Assembly: GCF_900143525.1 (NCBI RefSeq)
Contig: NZ_FREZ01000001.1
Location: 186,001-250,000, forward strand
Length of the DNA: 64,000 nucleotides
DNA from: Ruegeria sp. Alg231-54
GTDB lineage: Bacteria > Pseudomonadota > Alphaproteobacteria > Rhodobacterales > Rhodobacteraceae
Direction: 5' to 3'
Shown here: piece by piece, positions 31,437-41,564 of the stretch
How the letters are laid out: the number at the start of each line of letters is the position of its first letter
How positions within the stretch are numbered: the stretch's first letter is position 1
Notes under the pieces: generated by a model
What the model saw: the letters and a program-made list of their open reading frames with translations, nothing else
What the model was told of the DNA's origin: nothing
The model's database searches: none
Program-made: the position numbers and the translations under genes

Positions 31437-32624
31437 CTATTCCGCCGCGTGACTTTCCGCCAGAACGGCGGAGAATTCGCAAATCGTTCTGAGTGCTGCA
31501 GCCAAGCGGTCGTCGTCAATTGTCATCGCAACGCGCACGTGTCCTGCCGCCGCTGTGCCAAAACTCTCACCGGGCATGACGGCAATTGCGTGTTTATCCA
31601 GCAATGCGTTGGCGAATGCCTCACCGCTTAGCCCCGCTGCGCGGATGTCCAGCATCAGGTACATCGCACCCTGTGCCGGCACCAGGCCGATGGTGTTCTG
31701 GGTGGCAAGAATCTCGACCGCCAATGCGCGACGGCGCCGGAACGGCGCCGCGATTTCCTCTTCAAGATCATGACCCGCGCTCAAGGCAAAACTGGCGGCG
31801 TCCTGAATGAACCCGGGCACGCCGTAAGTTGTGTGCGTTGCCAGATTGATGAGATGGGCGATCACCTCCTCAGGGCCGACCACCCAACCGCATCGGGACC
31901 CGGTCATCGCGTGTGACTTGGACATCGAACCAACGACCAAAGTACGCTCGGCCATTCCGGGCAGGGTACGTGGTGAGATATGCTCACCTTCCCAGACCTG
32001 CGTGTCATAAACCTCATCCGAGATCAGCCACAGGTCGCGGTCACGGCAAACACCTGCGATACCGTTCAACGTCTCGCGGGAATATACGACGCCAGTGGGG
32101 TTGTTCGGGCTGTTGATCAACAGCGAGACCGCACCATTTGCCGCCGCATCGATCTGCTGCGCGCGCGGCTGGAATGCATCCTCGGCGGTGGTCTGGATGG
32201 CGCGGGCTGTCGCACCGGCGCCCCGGATCGTGCCGGGGTAAGTCGCGTAGTAGGGATCGAGATACAGACCGACATCACCGGGATCGCACACCGCCACGTG
32301 GGCAGCGAATAGCGCAGATTGGCCGCCCGGGGTGATCAGCACGTTGTTGCGCGAGGTCTTCTGACCAGTGCGGGCCTGAATGCGTGCGGCAACGGTATCG
32401 CGCAGCAAATCCGAGCCGGGCACCACAGCGTAGCCGGTGTTTCCCTGACGCGCAGATAGATCCATGGCATCCAGAATGGTCGGGTGCGTGCGAATGTCAT
32501 GCTCACCAATGGTGAGTTCAGTAATGACGTGCCCTTCGCTGATCATCCGGCGCGCGCGGTAAAATACATCCCACCCATCACTGCCACCTCCGGTCAGATG
32601 AGTGATACGCTGCGACAGTTTCAT
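31437..32624 (-). CDS. Class I/II aminotransferase
   Basis: PLP enzyme of 395 residues: LTIGEHDIRTHPTILDAM, ITPGGQSALFAAH, INSPNNPTGVVYSRE, ISDEVYDTQVW and the PLP-lysine motif VGSMSKSHAMTGSRCGWVVG. It resembles aspartate/tyrosine-type transaminases; the substrate is unresolved. I take MKLSQRITH at 32624 as the start. Confidence 0.92.
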   Translation of the reverse strand: MKLSQRITHLTGGGSDGWDVFYRARRMISEGHVITELTIGEHDIRTHPTILDAMDLSARQGNTGYAVVPGSDLLRDTVAARIQARTGQKTSRNNVLITPGGQSALFAAHVAVCDPGDVGLYLDPYYATYPGTIRGAGATARAIQTTAEDAFQPRAQQIDAAANGAVSLLINSPNNPTGVVYSRETLNGIAGVCRDRDLWLISDEVYDTQVWEGEHISPRTLPGMAERTLVVGSMSKSHAMTGSRCGWVVGPEEVIAHLINLATHTTYGVPGFIQDAASFALSAGHDLEEEIAAPFRRRRALAVEILATQNTIGLVPAQGAMYLMLDIRAAGLSGEAFANALLDKHAIAVMPGESFGTAAAGHVRVAMTIDDDRLAAALRTICEFSAVLAESHAAE

Positions 32625-32682
32625 GGCACGCTCCGATCTTGTCTTTAGCGCAGAATGGGCCAGAGGCATTGGAAAATGTCAA

Positions 32683-33027
32683 TCAGCTTCGTGGGGGCAA
32701 AGTGGACTGCACTTTTTTCGTCAGGGAAGACCGCACCAGATCGTAAGATGTGGCCAGCCGATGACGCATCTCATCCTCGTCACAGTCAAACGACAGGCGG
32801 ATCCAGCTGCGATGAAAATAGGGGGCTTTGGTACCGACGCCTGCTTCGATCAGCATCTGAGCCGTCTCAATATCAGGCGTTTTGACGGACACGCCATCGT
32901 TGGCGGTGCCGATGCAGGCAAACATCTTGCCGCCAACCTTCCATGCGTCATGGCCTCCTCCCCAAGGGTCGGAAAGGTCAGCGCCTGGAAACGTGCGGCA
33001 GATGGAATTGACAAATTCTCGGCTCAT
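32683..33027 (-). CDS. MmcQ/YjbR family protein
   Basis: Protein of 114 residues with the YjbR double-wing fold pattern: PGADLSDPWGGGHDAWKVGGKMFACIG, VSVKTPDIETAQMLIEAG and APYFHRSWIRLSFD. The family is thought to bind DNA but its function is not established. Confidence 0.88.
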   Translation of the reverse strand: MSREFVNSICRTFPGADLSDPWGGGHDAWKVGGKMFACIGTANDGVSVKTPDIETAQMLIEAGVGTKAPYFHRSWIRLSFDCDEDEMRHRLATSYDLVRSSLTKKVQSTLPPRS

Positions 33028-33242
33028 GGTCGAAAGGGTGCGTCACCTTGAGATTGAACTCAAGTCTTGGCTGAACGCGTTGTCCAGGCTAGGGGAAGGA
33101 CATGAACCGTATGACCTGCATCATTATCTGCTGCATTACCTGCTGATTTATCAAGCGGGCCGGTTTCTTTCGTTTTCATCCCTGAGACAAGTTGCTAAGC
33201 CCGTGCCAAGCGCAAGCATTTGCTGTCTTTAGGAGCCGACCG

Positions 33243-34640
33243 ATGACGACGATCAAACTGCACAACACACGGACACGGACGAAAGAGGATTTCGTTCCGA
33301 TTAGTGCCGATAACGTGCGGATGTATGTCTGCGGACCCACGGTTTATGATCGCGCCCATTTGGGCAACGCGCGGCCCGTGGTGGTGTTTGACGTGCTCTA
33401 TCGGTTGCTGCGCCATGTCTACGGCGCGGATCACGTGACCTATGTACGCAATTTCACCGACGTGGATGACAAGATCAACGCGACCGCGCTGGCACGCCAG
33501 AAAGCGGGTGCCGCTGGAACGCTGGAGCAGTTGGTGCAGGAACGGTCGGATGAAACCATCGGCTGGTATCTGCATGACATGGGCGCTTTGGGAGCGCTTG
33601 AGCCTGACGAGATGCCGCGTGCGACTCAGTACATCGCGCAAATGGTTGCGATGATTGAGGGTTTGATCGCGAAGGGGCACGCCTACGCAGCCGAAGGGCA
33701 CGTTCTGTTCGCGGTTGACAGCTGGAAGGAACACTACGGCGCTTTGTCTGGTCGGTCGGTGGATGACATGATCGCCGGTGCCCGGGTTGAGGTTGCGCCA
33801 TACAAGCGGAACCCGATGGATTTCGTGCTGTGGAAGCCCTCGACCGATGAGTTGCCGGGGTGGGACTCGCCTTGGGGTCGCGGTCGTCCGGGGTGGCACA
33901 TCGAATGCTCGGCCATGAGCTATGAGCTGCTGGGCGAGAGCTTTGATATTCACGGTGGCGGAAACGACCTGATGTTCCCGCACCATGAAAACGAGATCGC
34001 CCAGAGCAAATGCGCCCATCCGCACGGTGAGTTCGCGCGGTACTGGTTGCACAATGAGATGTTGCAGGTTGAAGGCAAGAAGATGTCCAAATCACTGGGC
34101 AACTTTTTCACGGTGCATGATCTTCTTGAGCAGGGCGTGCCGGGCGAGGTGATCCGGTTTGTCTTCCTGCAGACGCATTATCGCAAGCCGATGGACTGGA
34201 CCGAGAAAAAGGCCCGTGAGGCTGAGGCGACGCTGCGCAAGTGGCGGGCGCTGACAGCGGGCATCGAGCCCGCCGCCAACGCTGCACCCGCAGTCGTTGC
34301 TGCGCTAAGCGATGACTTGAACACGGCGGGTGCTTTGGCGGAGTTGCACCGTTTGGCGGCGGATGGTGATGCGGCCTCGTTGCTGGCGGGTGCTCAGCTA
34401 CTTGGTCTGTTGTCGCAAGAAATGGGTGCTTGGGCTGATACGGCTTCGGTGGATCTTTCATCTCATGCAGACAGATTGTCTAATGCGCGGGCGAGTGCAA
34501 TGCAGAGCAAAGACTTCTCGGAAGTCGATCGCCTAAAGGCAGCTTACCTGGCCGCTGGTCTGGAAGTACGAATGAGCAAGGATGGGGTCGAACTGGTTCC
34601 GGGCACAGGGTTCGATGCGGCCAAGCTGGAGGGCGTATGA
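33243..34640 (+). CDS. cysS: Cysteinyl-tRNA synthetase
   Basis: Charges tRNA-Cys. The protein has 465 residues. Class I motifs: [16 protein letters not shown] (HIGH-type, with the first zinc Cys), HIECSAMS and [16 protein letters not shown] (zinc ligands), and [12 protein letters not shown] (KMSKS). The start at 33243 has TAGGAG upstream. It overlaps cimA by four bases, suggesting translational coupling. Confidence 0.98.
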   Translation: MTTIKLHNTRTRTKEDFVPISADNVRMYVCGPTVYDRAHLGNARPVVVFDVLYRLLRHVYGADHVTYVRNFTDVDDKINATALARQKAGAAGTLEQLVQERSDETIGWYLHDMGALGALEPDEMPRATQYIAQMVAMIEGLIAKGHAYAAEGHVLFAVDSWKEHYGALSGRSVDDMIAGARVEVAPYKRNPMDFVLWKPSTDELPGWDSPWGRGRPGWHIECSAMSYELLGESFDIHGGGNDLMFPHHENEIAQSKCAHPHGEFARYWLHNEMLQVEGKKMSKSLGNFFTVHDLLEQGVPGEVIRFVFLQTHYRKPMDWTEKKAREAEATLRKWRALTAGIEPAANAAPAVVAALSDDLNTAGALAELHRLAADGDAASLLAGAQLLGLLSQEMGAWADTASVDLSSHADRLSNARASAMQSKDFSEVDRLKAAYLAAGLEVRMSKDGVELVPGTGFDAAKLEGV

Positions 34641-36274
34641 TGACCAAAGAACGCCTCTACCTCTACGACACCACCCTGCGCGACGGGCAGCAGACACAGG
34701 GTGTGCAGTTCTCGACCGCTGAGAAGGTGCAGATCGCGCAGGCTCTGGACGAGTTGGGCGTAGACTATATCGAGGGCGGCTGGCCGGGGGCGAACCCGAC
34801 GGATAGTGCGTTTTTCGATGCGGCTCCCAAGACGTCAGCTTGCTTGACGGCCTTTGGGATGACTAAGCGATCGGGCCGGTCGGCAGAGAATGACGATGTT
34901 CTGGCGGCGGTGATGAACGCGGGTACGCGGGCGGTCTGTCTGGTGGGTAAGTCGCACGATTACCACGTGACCCATGCGCTTGGCATCTCGCTTGAGGAGA
35001 ATGTCGAGAACGTCCGTGCCTCTGTTGCACATATCGTAGCGCAGGGGCGCGAGGCGCTGTTTGATGCCGAGCATTTCTTTGATGGCTACAAGGACAATCC
35101 AACCTATGCGCTTGAGGTTTGTCGGGCCGCGATGGATGCCGGTGCGCGCTGGGTTGTTTTGTGTGACACCAATGGGGGCGCTTTGCCTGCGGAAGTGTCT
35201 CGGATTGTGTCCGAGATGGTCGCGGCGGGCATGCCGGGGGACCGGCTGGGTATCCATACCCACAACGATACGGAAAACGCGGTGGCCTGTTCTTTGGCGG
35301 CTGTCGATGCGGGCGCGCGGCAGGTTCAGGGAACCTTGAACGGATTGGGAGAGCGTTGCGGAAATGCGAACCTGACCTCATTGATCCCGACGCTGCTGCT
35401 GAAGGAACCTTATGCATCGAACTTTGACATCGGCGTCAGTGTCGAAGCGCTGGCGGGTTTGACCCGCGTCAGCCGCATGCTGGACGAGATCCTGAACCGG
35501 GTGCCCAGCAAACAATCGGCCTATGTCGGGGCGTCCGCATTTGCGCACAAGGCTGGGCTGCATGCCAGCGCGATCCTTAAGGACCCGACGACCTATGAAC
35601 ATGTGGATCCGGCGTCGGTTGGGAACACACGGATCATTCCGATGTCGAACCAGGCGGGGCAGTCGAACCTGCGCCAGCGTTTGATCGAGGCCGGTTTGTC
35701 GGTCGAATCCGGTGACCCGGCCTTGGGCCGTATCCTCGAGCGGATCAAGCTGCGCGAGGCAGAAGGTTATTCCTACGACACCGCGCAGGCCAGCTTTGAG
35801 TTGCTGGCGCGGGACGAACTGGGTCAACTGCCCGAGTTCTTCGAGGTCAAGCGTTATAAAGTCACCGTTGAACGGCGCAAGAATAAGTACAACAAGATGG
35901 TCAGCTTGTCCGAGGCCGTTGTTGTGGTGAAGGTCGACGGCGAAAAGAAGCTGTCGGTCAGCGAGTCTCTGGATGGGTCCGGCGGTGACCGGGGTCCGGT
36001 GAACGCGTTGGCCAAGGCGCTGGCCAAGGATCTTGGTCAATACTCGCGGATATTGGACGATATGCACCTGGTCGACTTCAAGGTACGTATCACGCAGGGC
36101 GGCACCGAGGCTGTAACCCGCGTTATCATCGACAGTGAAGATGGGCAGGGTCGCCGGTGGTCCACCGTTGGCGTCAGCGCGAACATAGTCGATGCCTCGT
36201 TCGAGGCGTTGCTGGATGCGATCCAATGGAAACTGGTGCGTGATTGCGGCCCACAGTCGGCAGTCGCCGAGTGA
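34637..36274 (+). CDS. cimA: Citramalate synthase
   Basis: Makes citramalate from pyruvate and acetyl-CoA, a threonine-independent route to 2-oxobutyrate and isoleucine. The protein has 545 residues: a TIM barrel with [41 protein letters not shown] and [18 protein letters not shown] (metal HxH), then a C-terminal LeuA-type allosteric domain. The opening and the N-terminal GGWPG motif point to CimA rather than LeuA. Two ATGs (34637, 34640) could start it. Confidence 0.95.
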   Translation: MMTKERLYLYDTTLRDGQQTQGVQFSTAEKVQIAQALDELGVDYIEGGWPGANPTDSAFFDAAPKTSACLTAFGMTKRSGRSAENDDVLAAVMNAGTRAVCLVGKSHDYHVTHALGISLEENVENVRASVAHIVAQGREALFDAEHFFDGYKDNPTYALEVCRAAMDAGARWVVLCDTNGGALPAEVSRIVSEMVAAGMPGDRLGIHTHNDTENAVACSLAAVDAGARQVQGTLNGLGERCGNANLTSLIPTLLLKEPYASNFDIGVSVEALAGLTRVSRMLDEILNRVPSKQSAYVGASAFAHKAGLHASAILKDPTTYEHVDPASVGNTRIIPMSNQAGQSNLRQRLIEAGLSVESGDPALGRILERIKLREAEGYSYDTAQASFELLARDELGQLPEFFEVKRYKVTVERRKNKYNKMVSLSEAVVVVKVDGEKKLSVSESLDGSGGDRGPVNALAKALAKDLGQYSRILDDMHLVDFKVRITQGGTEAVTRVIIDSEDGQGRRWSTVGVSANIVDASFEALLDAIQWKLVRDCGPQSAVAE

Positions 36275-37053
36275 GTGCTCCATTTGACGATGACGTCAAG
36301 GCCTGTGCCGCGCTGTTGCATCGGGTGGATCCCGACCGGTTCATGGCGGCCATGGCGGCCCCGGTTTCCGCACGTGCGGTGTTGTTTCCGATCTATGCGC
36401 TGAACATCGAAGTCGCCCGGGCGCCCTGGGTCACGCAAGAACCGATGATTGCCGAGATGCGCCTGCAATGGTGGCGTGATGCGTTGCAAGAAATTGCCGA
36501 AGGTCCGACTGTTCGCCGGCATGAGATCGTCACGCCGCTGTCGCGTATCTTGTCCCCTCATCTTGCATCGATGATGGATGAATATGTGGCCGTAAGGCGT
36601 TGGGATATCTATCGCGACCCGTTCGAGGACGAAGATCATTTCGACGCGTACATAAACCACAGCGCGGGCACGCTCACGGTGGTAGCGGCACAAGCGCTGG
36701 GTTCGGCGGATGAGGATGTCGTGCGGGACTTTGGCTATGCCGTTGGAGTCGCGAATTGGTTGCGCGCCATCCCGGACCTTGAAGCGCGCGGGCGAATTCC
36801 GCTGCTTGATGGCACGCCTGCGGGTGTTCAGCGTCTGGCCGAAAAAGCGTACGGGCGGTTGAAACGGGCGCGGACACAGCGGCGCTCGGTTTCGGTAAAA
36901 GCCGCCGCTGCGCTGCATGCCGGTTGGCAAACCGAATTGGTTCTAAAGCAGGTCATTGCGCGCCCGGACAAGGTCGCCTCAGGAACCCTTGCGCCGGGTG
37001 AAATCCGCCGCCGCCTGTCATTGATGGCGCAGGCGGCAACGGGGCGCTGGTAG
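36271..37053 (+). CDS. Squalene/phytoene synthase-like protein, NDUFAF6 type
   Basis: Protein of 260 residues with the squalene/phytoene synthase fold signature LFPIYALNIEVARAPW and MIAEMRLQWWRDALQEI. Both Asp-rich motifs that bind Mg-diphosphate appear degraded (no DxxxD, and FGYAVGVANWLRAIPDLEARGRIPLL at the second site). It looks more like the complex I assembly factor NDUFAF6 and its bacterial relatives than an active prenyl synthase. GTG start at 36271 overlaps the cimA stop (GTGA). Confidence 0.8.
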   Translation: MSAPFDDDVKACAALLHRVDPDRFMAAMAAPVSARAVLFPIYALNIEVARAPWVTQEPMIAEMRLQWWRDALQEIAEGPTVRRHEIVTPLSRILSPHLASMMDEYVAVRRWDIYRDPFEDEDHFDAYINHSAGTLTVVAAQALGSADEDVVRDFGYAVGVANWLRAIPDLEARGRIPLLDGTPAGVQRLAEKAYGRLKRARTQRRSVSVKAAAALHAGWQTELVLKQVIARPDKVASGTLAPGEIRRRLSLMAQAATGRW

Positions 37054-37644
37054 TTACTCCCAGCCGCCGGCGCGCATTTCGGCCGAGATTTTCAGTTGCA
37101 CCAAGTCCGACGTTCCCGGGGCAAACATCCCGACGCCATACTCGCTGCGCAAAAGTTGGCCATCGGCTTCGACGGCAACCCAGTCACCTTTGTAGTAATC
37201 GAAGAATCCAGCCAGGGGATGTTCACCCATGAAGGTCAGGTCAATCTCAAGCGTTGCGGGCTTGGTCTGATCCTTGATTGTCAAATCTCCGATCATTTGC
37301 AGGGTGCTTGCACCGGTTTGCACTGCCGAGGTCGAGACGAATTTGATATTTGGGTACGCCTCGACGTCGAAGAAATCACCGCTTTTGAGGTGATCGTTTA
37401 GCGGCCCCCAACCGGTTTCAACACTTGAGGCGTCGATTGTGATATCCGCGCTGGTTGCAGTGATGTTTTCAGGGTCAAACTCGACGGTGCCGGATACGGC
37501 GGTCCATTCGCCGGATTGTTCGGTCAGTCCCGCGTGGTTGTAGTAGAAACGGATTTCGGTGTGACTTTGATCAAAGTGATAGGTTTCGGCAAGGACCGGT
37601 GTGGCCAGTGCCAAGACGAGGGCAGATGCGGTAAACAGCTTCAT
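37054..37644 (-). CDS. YceI family periplasmic protein
   Basis: Protein of 196 residues with a signal peptide (FTASALVLALATPVLA) and the YceI lipocalin-like barrel: YHFDQSHTEIRFYYNHAGL, VEFDPENITATSADITIDAS, LKSGDFFDVEAYPNIKF and GDLTIKDQTKPATLEIDL. The family binds isoprenoid quinone-like lipids. It is divergent from a MarR gene and convergent with the phytoene synthase-like gene (stops abut). Confidence 0.92.
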   Translation of the reverse strand: MKLFTASALVLALATPVLAETYHFDQSHTEIRFYYNHAGLTEQSGEWTAVSGTVEFDPENITATSADITIDASSVETGWGPLNDHLKSGDFFDVEAYPNIKFVSTSAVQTGASTLQMIGDLTIKDQTKPATLEIDLTFMGEHPLAGFFDYYKGDWVAVEADGQLLRSEYGVGMFAPGTSDLVQLKISAEMRAGGWE

Positions 37645-37735
37645 GACTTTTCTCTGATTTGCAGGGTTGATAATTAACATGTAAATGCATCTAAAATGAT
37701 GGGCAAAGGAAAACCACAATCCTCGCGGAGGCGTG

Positions 37736-38152
37736 ATGAGCGGATTTGAAGAACGAGAGGCGGCTTGGATCGCTCTGAACCAGACACGCACCCGGCTCTT
37801 TTCCCGGGCCGAGCGCGCCTTGGTCGCCGCCGGATTTCCCAGGCTGCATTGGTATGATGTGCTGTGGGAGTTGGAACGAGCCCCGGACGGCCTGAGACCA
37901 AAACAGCTGGAGCAACAGTTGCTGTTTGATCAGTCCAGCTTTTCTCGTCAGGTCGCACGGATGGCGGAAGACGGGTTGCTGACACGCCATGCTGCAGCTG
38001 GAGACGGGCGGGGGAAGGTTCTTCGCATTACAGACGAAGGCCGCACCCTGAGGCGGCAGATGTGGGATATCTACCGCAAGCACATTGATGAGGGGATCGC
38101 CGAGGCACAGAAATTAGGTGCCTTTGCACCGATACTGAACCTTAACGATTAG
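37736..38152 (+). CDS. MarR family transcriptional regulator
   Basis: Winged-helix regulator of 138 residues: LHWYDVLWELERAPDGLRPKQLEQQLLFDQSSFSRQVARM forms the recognition region and LTRHAAAGDGRGKVLRITDEG the wing. The ATG at 37736 is well spaced from GGAG; a GTG one codon earlier is also possible. It is divergent from yceI across 91 bases that contain the AT-rich near-palindrome AACATGTAAATGCATCT, so it may control yceI and itself. Confidence 0.88.
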   Translation: MSGFEEREAAWIALNQTRTRLFSRAERALVAAGFPRLHWYDVLWELERAPDGLRPKQLEQQLLFDQSSFSRQVARMAEDGLLTRHAAAGDGRGKVLRITDEGRTLRRQMWDIYRKHIDEGIAEAQKLGAFAPILNLND

Positions 38153-39366
38153 GCCATTCGGGGCCGCATCGTCAGCCACAAAAGCGCCCCGCCCGCCAAA
38201 GTCAGAAGGGGGATCATTGCGACGTTCACCGCGGTCCAACCTTCGATTGCAGAGCCGCCGGAACAGTTCATTAGCCCGCCGGAAGCCAGCGAGGCAAACG
38301 TGACGCCACCAAACACCAGCAAGTCGTTCAACCCCTGCATGCGTCCGCGCTCGCTGACGTCGTGCGATTCAGCCAACATGGTGGTTGCGCCGATAAAACC
38401 AAAGTTCCAGCCAATGCCCAACAGGATCAACGCGACAAAGAAATTACCCAGTTCAACGCCCTGCAAAGCTACCACTCCGGCCGCAGCTAGTATGAGAAGA
38501 CCCAGTGCCACAATCCGTTCGACCCCAAAGCGGGCAATCAATTGTCCGGTGAAAAAGCTGGGAATGTACATCGCCAACACGTGGCTGGTGACGACATCCG
38601 CCGCATCATTGGCGCTGAACCCGCAGCCCACGACGGCCAGCGGTGTCGACGTCATCACAAGGTTCATCAGCGCGTAGGACACCATGGCGCAGATGATCGC
38701 AACCGCGATGCGCGGCGTCTTCAGCAGCTCGATCCGGGACCGGCCTTTGGGGGCATCAGCCGCAGGCTTTGGCGGGGTTGGAATGTCGAGGAAAAAGAAC
38801 AGGGCCGAGCCAATGACGTTCACCGCGATGACAGCAATATACGTGCCGAGGAATGGAATGACATACGCGGTCGAGGTCAGTTTGACGATCTGAGGCCCGA
38901 TGATTGCCGCTGCCAGACCGCCCGCCATCACGTAGGAAATCGCCTTGGGACGGAAATCGTCCGATGCGGTGTCAGCGGCGGCAAAGCGGTAGAAACCGTG
39001 CGCACTCATGTAGATGCCGGTCAGCAGGCTGCCAGCAAGAAACACTGGGAATGACCCCAGAAACAAGCCATATGCGCCGACAAGCCCGCCGCAAGCCCCT
39101 GCCGTTGCCCCCACCAGAAATCCAGCACGGCGACCCCAGCGTTGCATAATGGCCGAGATCGGCGTCGCCGCCAGCATTGAGCCAAGCACGATCAAAGATA
39201 TGGGCAGAGTCGCCAGGCAGGGATTGGTTGCCAATGATTGGCCGGCCAGCCCACCGACGATAAAGATCATCGGCATCTGTGCGCCAAGCAAGGCCTGCGC
39301 GGCCACCAGAACGGCGACATTCCGTTTGGCCTGACTGTTGTCGGAGGGGGTGGCGGTCATCGTCAT
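38149..39366 (-). CDS. Major facilitator superfamily transporter
   Basis: Integral membrane protein of about 405 residues with roughly 12 hydrophobic helices. The loop 2-3 signature region reads AAIMQRWGRRAGFLVGA-like (here SAIMQRWGRRAGFLVGA), and helix ends such as GIGWNFGFIGATTMLAESH and GLNDLLVFGGVTFASLASGG occur in the second half. The pattern resembles YcaD/riboflavin-type or drug-efflux MFS; the substrate is unknown. The start is either 39366 or 39360; no clear ribosome site. Stop overlaps the marR stop by four bases. Confidence 0.87.
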   Translation of the reverse strand: MTMTATPSDNSQAKRNVAVLVAAQALLGAQMPMIFIVGGLAGQSLATNPCLATLPISLIVLGSMLAATPISAIMQRWGRRAGFLVGATAGACGGLVGAYGLFLGSFPVFLAGSLLTGIYMSAHGFYRFAAADTASDDFRPKAISYVMAGGLAAAIIGPQIVKLTSTAYVIPFLGTYIAVIAVNVIGSALFFFLDIPTPPKPAADAPKGRSRIELLKTPRIAVAIICAMVSYALMNLVMTSTPLAVVGCGFSANDAADVVTSHVLAMYIPSFFTGQLIARFGVERIVALGLLILAAAGVVALQGVELGNFFVALILLGIGWNFGFIGATTMLAESHDVSERGRMQGLNDLLVFGGVTFASLASGGLMNCSGGSAIEGWTAVNVAMIPLLTLAGGALLWLTMRPRMA

Positions 39367-39463
39367 GAGCACATGCGTAATGTCGAAAACGATTGTGCAC
39401 AAGCTGGTTGCATCTGCGGCAAAGCAGCCTAACGTGCAGTCGATCATCGAGGCCGGAGAGCAC

Positions 39464-40096
39464 ATGTCCGTTGGACGGATCATAGAAACACCCGACTGTG
39501 TGGAAGAAGGCGCGACGTGGCTGGCCGAAAGCTGCCCGCGCATGGCCTATGCGATGGAACAGACCGGTCCGTTGCCCTTGCGCCGTCGCCCGGACGGGTT
39601 TGCGCAACTGCTTAGCGCCATAGTCAGCCAGCAGGTGAGTGTGGCCTCGGCCAATGCGATCTGGAACCGGTTGAAGGATGCGAAACTGACCGGCCCGCGC
39701 AAAATCATATGGGCCACCGACGATGATCTGCGTGCAGTTGGGTTGAGCCGGCAAAAAATCCGCTACGCCCGCGCTTTGGCTGAGGCGCGCATTGACTACA
39801 AAGCCTTGCGGGACGTTTCAAACGATGACGTCGTGGCGATCCTGACCGAGGTGTCGGGTATTGGCGTCTGGACCGCCGAGATCTACGCCATGTTTTCGCT
39901 CGGCCGCGCTGACGTGATCGCGCCGGGCGATCTGGCGCTGCAAGAGGCTGCGCGCATCCTCTATGATTTGCCCGATCGGCCGACCGACAAACAACTGCGC
40001 CAGATGGCCGAGGCCTGGTCGCCCTGGCGGTCGGTTGCGGCGCGGGTTTTGTGGGCCTATTACCGGGTGGCAAAAGAACGAGAAGGGATCAGATGA
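39464..40096 (+). CDS. DNA-3-methyladenine glycosylase II family (AlkA-like)
   Basis: Base-excision repair glycosylase of 210 residues with an HhH-GPD core: FAQLLSAIVSQQVSVASANAIW, the hairpin LTEVSGIGVWTAEIYAMFSLG, and the catalytic Asp in VIAPGDLALQ. It removes alkylated purines in known relatives. The start at 39464 follows CCGGAGAG. It is first of four same-strand genes with minimal spacing (next gene overlaps by ATGA). Confidence 0.92.
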   Translation: MSVGRIIETPDCVEEGATWLAESCPRMAYAMEQTGPLPLRRRPDGFAQLLSAIVSQQVSVASANAIWNRLKDAKLTGPRKIIWATDDDLRAVGLSRQKIRYARALAEARIDYKALRDVSNDDVVAILTEVSGIGVWTAEIYAMFSLGRADVIAPGDLALQEAARILYDLPDRPTDKQLRQMAEAWSPWRSVAARVLWAYYRVAKEREGIR

Positions 40097-40758
40097 CACG
40101 GGTTTTGAATGCGCTCCGAAAAGAGCCGGTTTCGGGCGATACACGCTCGGTCGTGGTGTTCGTGCACGGCTATGGCGCCAACGGGGCCGATTTGCTGGGG
40201 TTGGCTGATCCGCTGGGGGAACATCTGCCCGATACGTTGTTCGTGTCACCCGATGCACCGGAACAGATTCCCGGAATGCCCAATGGATATCAGTGGTTTC
40301 CGATCCCGTGGATTGACGGTTCGTCCGAAGAAGAAGCACGCCGTGGCATGGAAATGTCCGTTGAGGATTTCAACGCCTTCCTGGATGCCCTGATGGTGGA
40401 TGAAGATGTTTTGCCCGAACAGGTGGTTCTGTTTGGATTCTCGCAAGGTACGATGATGAGCCTGCACGTCGCGCCGCGCCGCGAAGATCCGGTGGCTGGG
40501 GTCGTGGCGTTCTCTGGCCGGTTGTTGGAACCGGACCTGCTGCCCGATGAAACTGTTAGCCGGATGCCGATCCTTCTGGTGCATGGTGATGCCGACGACG
40601 TGGTTCCACCACAATCTCTGCCCGAAGCCGCCGAAGCGCTGCAGGCCGCAGATTTCAAAGAAGTTTATGCGCATGTCATGAAAGGTACCGGCCACGGGAT
40701 TGCCCCGGACGGTCTTAGCGTCGCGCTTGCCTTTATGCGCGACAAGCTGAGCCTGTAG
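40093..40758 (+). CDS. Alpha/beta hydrolase, phospholipase/carboxylesterase family
   Basis: Serine hydrolase of 221 residues, carboxylesterase 2 family (YpfH-like). Visible triad: Ser in FGFSQGTMMSLH, Asp in HGDADDVVPPQSL and His in GTGHGIAPDG; oxyanion loop FVHGYGANGADLL. The natural substrate is unknown. Start overlaps the glycosylase stop by four bases. Confidence 0.93.
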   Translation: MTRVLNALRKEPVSGDTRSVVVFVHGYGANGADLLGLADPLGEHLPDTLFVSPDAPEQIPGMPNGYQWFPIPWIDGSSEEEARRGMEMSVEDFNAFLDALMVDEDVLPEQVVLFGFSQGTMMSLHVAPRREDPVAGVVAFSGRLLEPDLLPDETVSRMPILLVHGDADDVVPPQSLPEAAEALQAADFKEVYAHVMKGTGHGIAPDGLSVALAFMRDKLSL

Positions 40759-40760
40759 CG

Positions 40761-41264
40761 ATGATCGCGGTCCGTCCCTTGATGCCTGAGGATGTGGCAG
40801 TTGCCTGCCAAATTCTCAACGAAATCATAACTATCGGCGGGACGACCGCGTTTGAAACACCGTTTTCCGAGGCGCTGTTTGCCCAAGTCTACCTGAATGG
40901 CGCAGACAAAATCTGTTGCCTCGTTGCCCTTGATGAACAGGGCGAGGTGGCCGGGTTTCAATGGCTTGGCACGAATGAGAACCTGCCGGAAGATTGCGCG
41001 GATATAGCGACTTTCACCCGGCGAGAGCCGGTGTTGAAAGGGGCAGGGCGGGCGTTGTTCTCTGAAACCACGACCTACGCTGCGGCCCTTGGGTTCAGCG
41101 CGCTCAACGCGACGATCCGGGCCGACAACCGGCAGGGGCTTAGCTATTACGACAAGATGGGTTTCCGCGACTACTCGGTCACATATGCTGTTTCTCTGCA
41201 AGACGGAACGCCAGTCGACAGGATTTCGAAACGGTTTGAATTGATGAAGGAAACGACATGCTGA
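40761..41264 (+). CDS. GNAT family N-acetyltransferase
   Basis: Protein of 167 residues with a GNAT fold: VRPLMPEDVAVACQILNEII, an acetyl-CoA loop of variant form (REPVLKGAGRALFSE) and LNATIRADNRQGLSYYDKMGFRDYSV. It resembles phosphinothricin-type acetyltransferases; the acceptor is unknown. It follows the hydrolase by two bases. Confidence 0.85.
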   Translation: MIAVRPLMPEDVAVACQILNEIITIGGTTAFETPFSEALFAQVYLNGADKICCLVALDEQGEVAGFQWLGTNENLPEDCADIATFTRREPVLKGAGRALFSETTTYAAALGFSALNATIRADNRQGLSYYDKMGFRDYSVTYAVSLQDGTPVDRISKRFELMKETTC

Positions 41265-41560
41265 TTGTCACCGGAACGGTTGAAGTGTCGCTAGATAGTG
41301 TCGACAAAGCCATTGAGGCCGCTCAGAAAATGGTCGCCGAGACCGTAAAAGAGTCCGGCTGCCTGATCTATGAATTCAGCCAGATACTCGGGCAATCCAA
41401 CGAGTTCCGCGTGTATGAAGAATGGCAGGATCAGGCCGCGCTCGAGGCGCATTTCGCTGCCCCGCATATGGCCGAGTTTCAAGCTGTTCTGGGCGAAGTG
41501 GGCGTTGTTTCGAGCGACATCTACAGAATTGTCGGGGGAGAAAAGCAACCGCTGCGCTAG
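41258..41560 (+). CDS. Antibiotic biosynthesis monooxygenase (ABM) domain protein
   Basis: Protein of 100 residues with the dimeric alpha-beta barrel ABM pattern: AAQKMVAETVKESGCLIYEF, FRVYEEWQDQAALEAHFAAPHMAEF. Members are cofactor-free monooxygenases or related small oxidoreductases; the substrate is unknown. It overlaps the GNAT gene by seven bases. Confidence 0.9.
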   Translation: MLIVTGTVEVSLDSVDKAIEAAQKMVAETVKESGCLIYEFSQILGQSNEFRVYEEWQDQAALEAHFAAPHMAEFQAVLGEVGVVSSDIYRIVGGEKQPLR

Positions 41561-41564
41561 GGTC

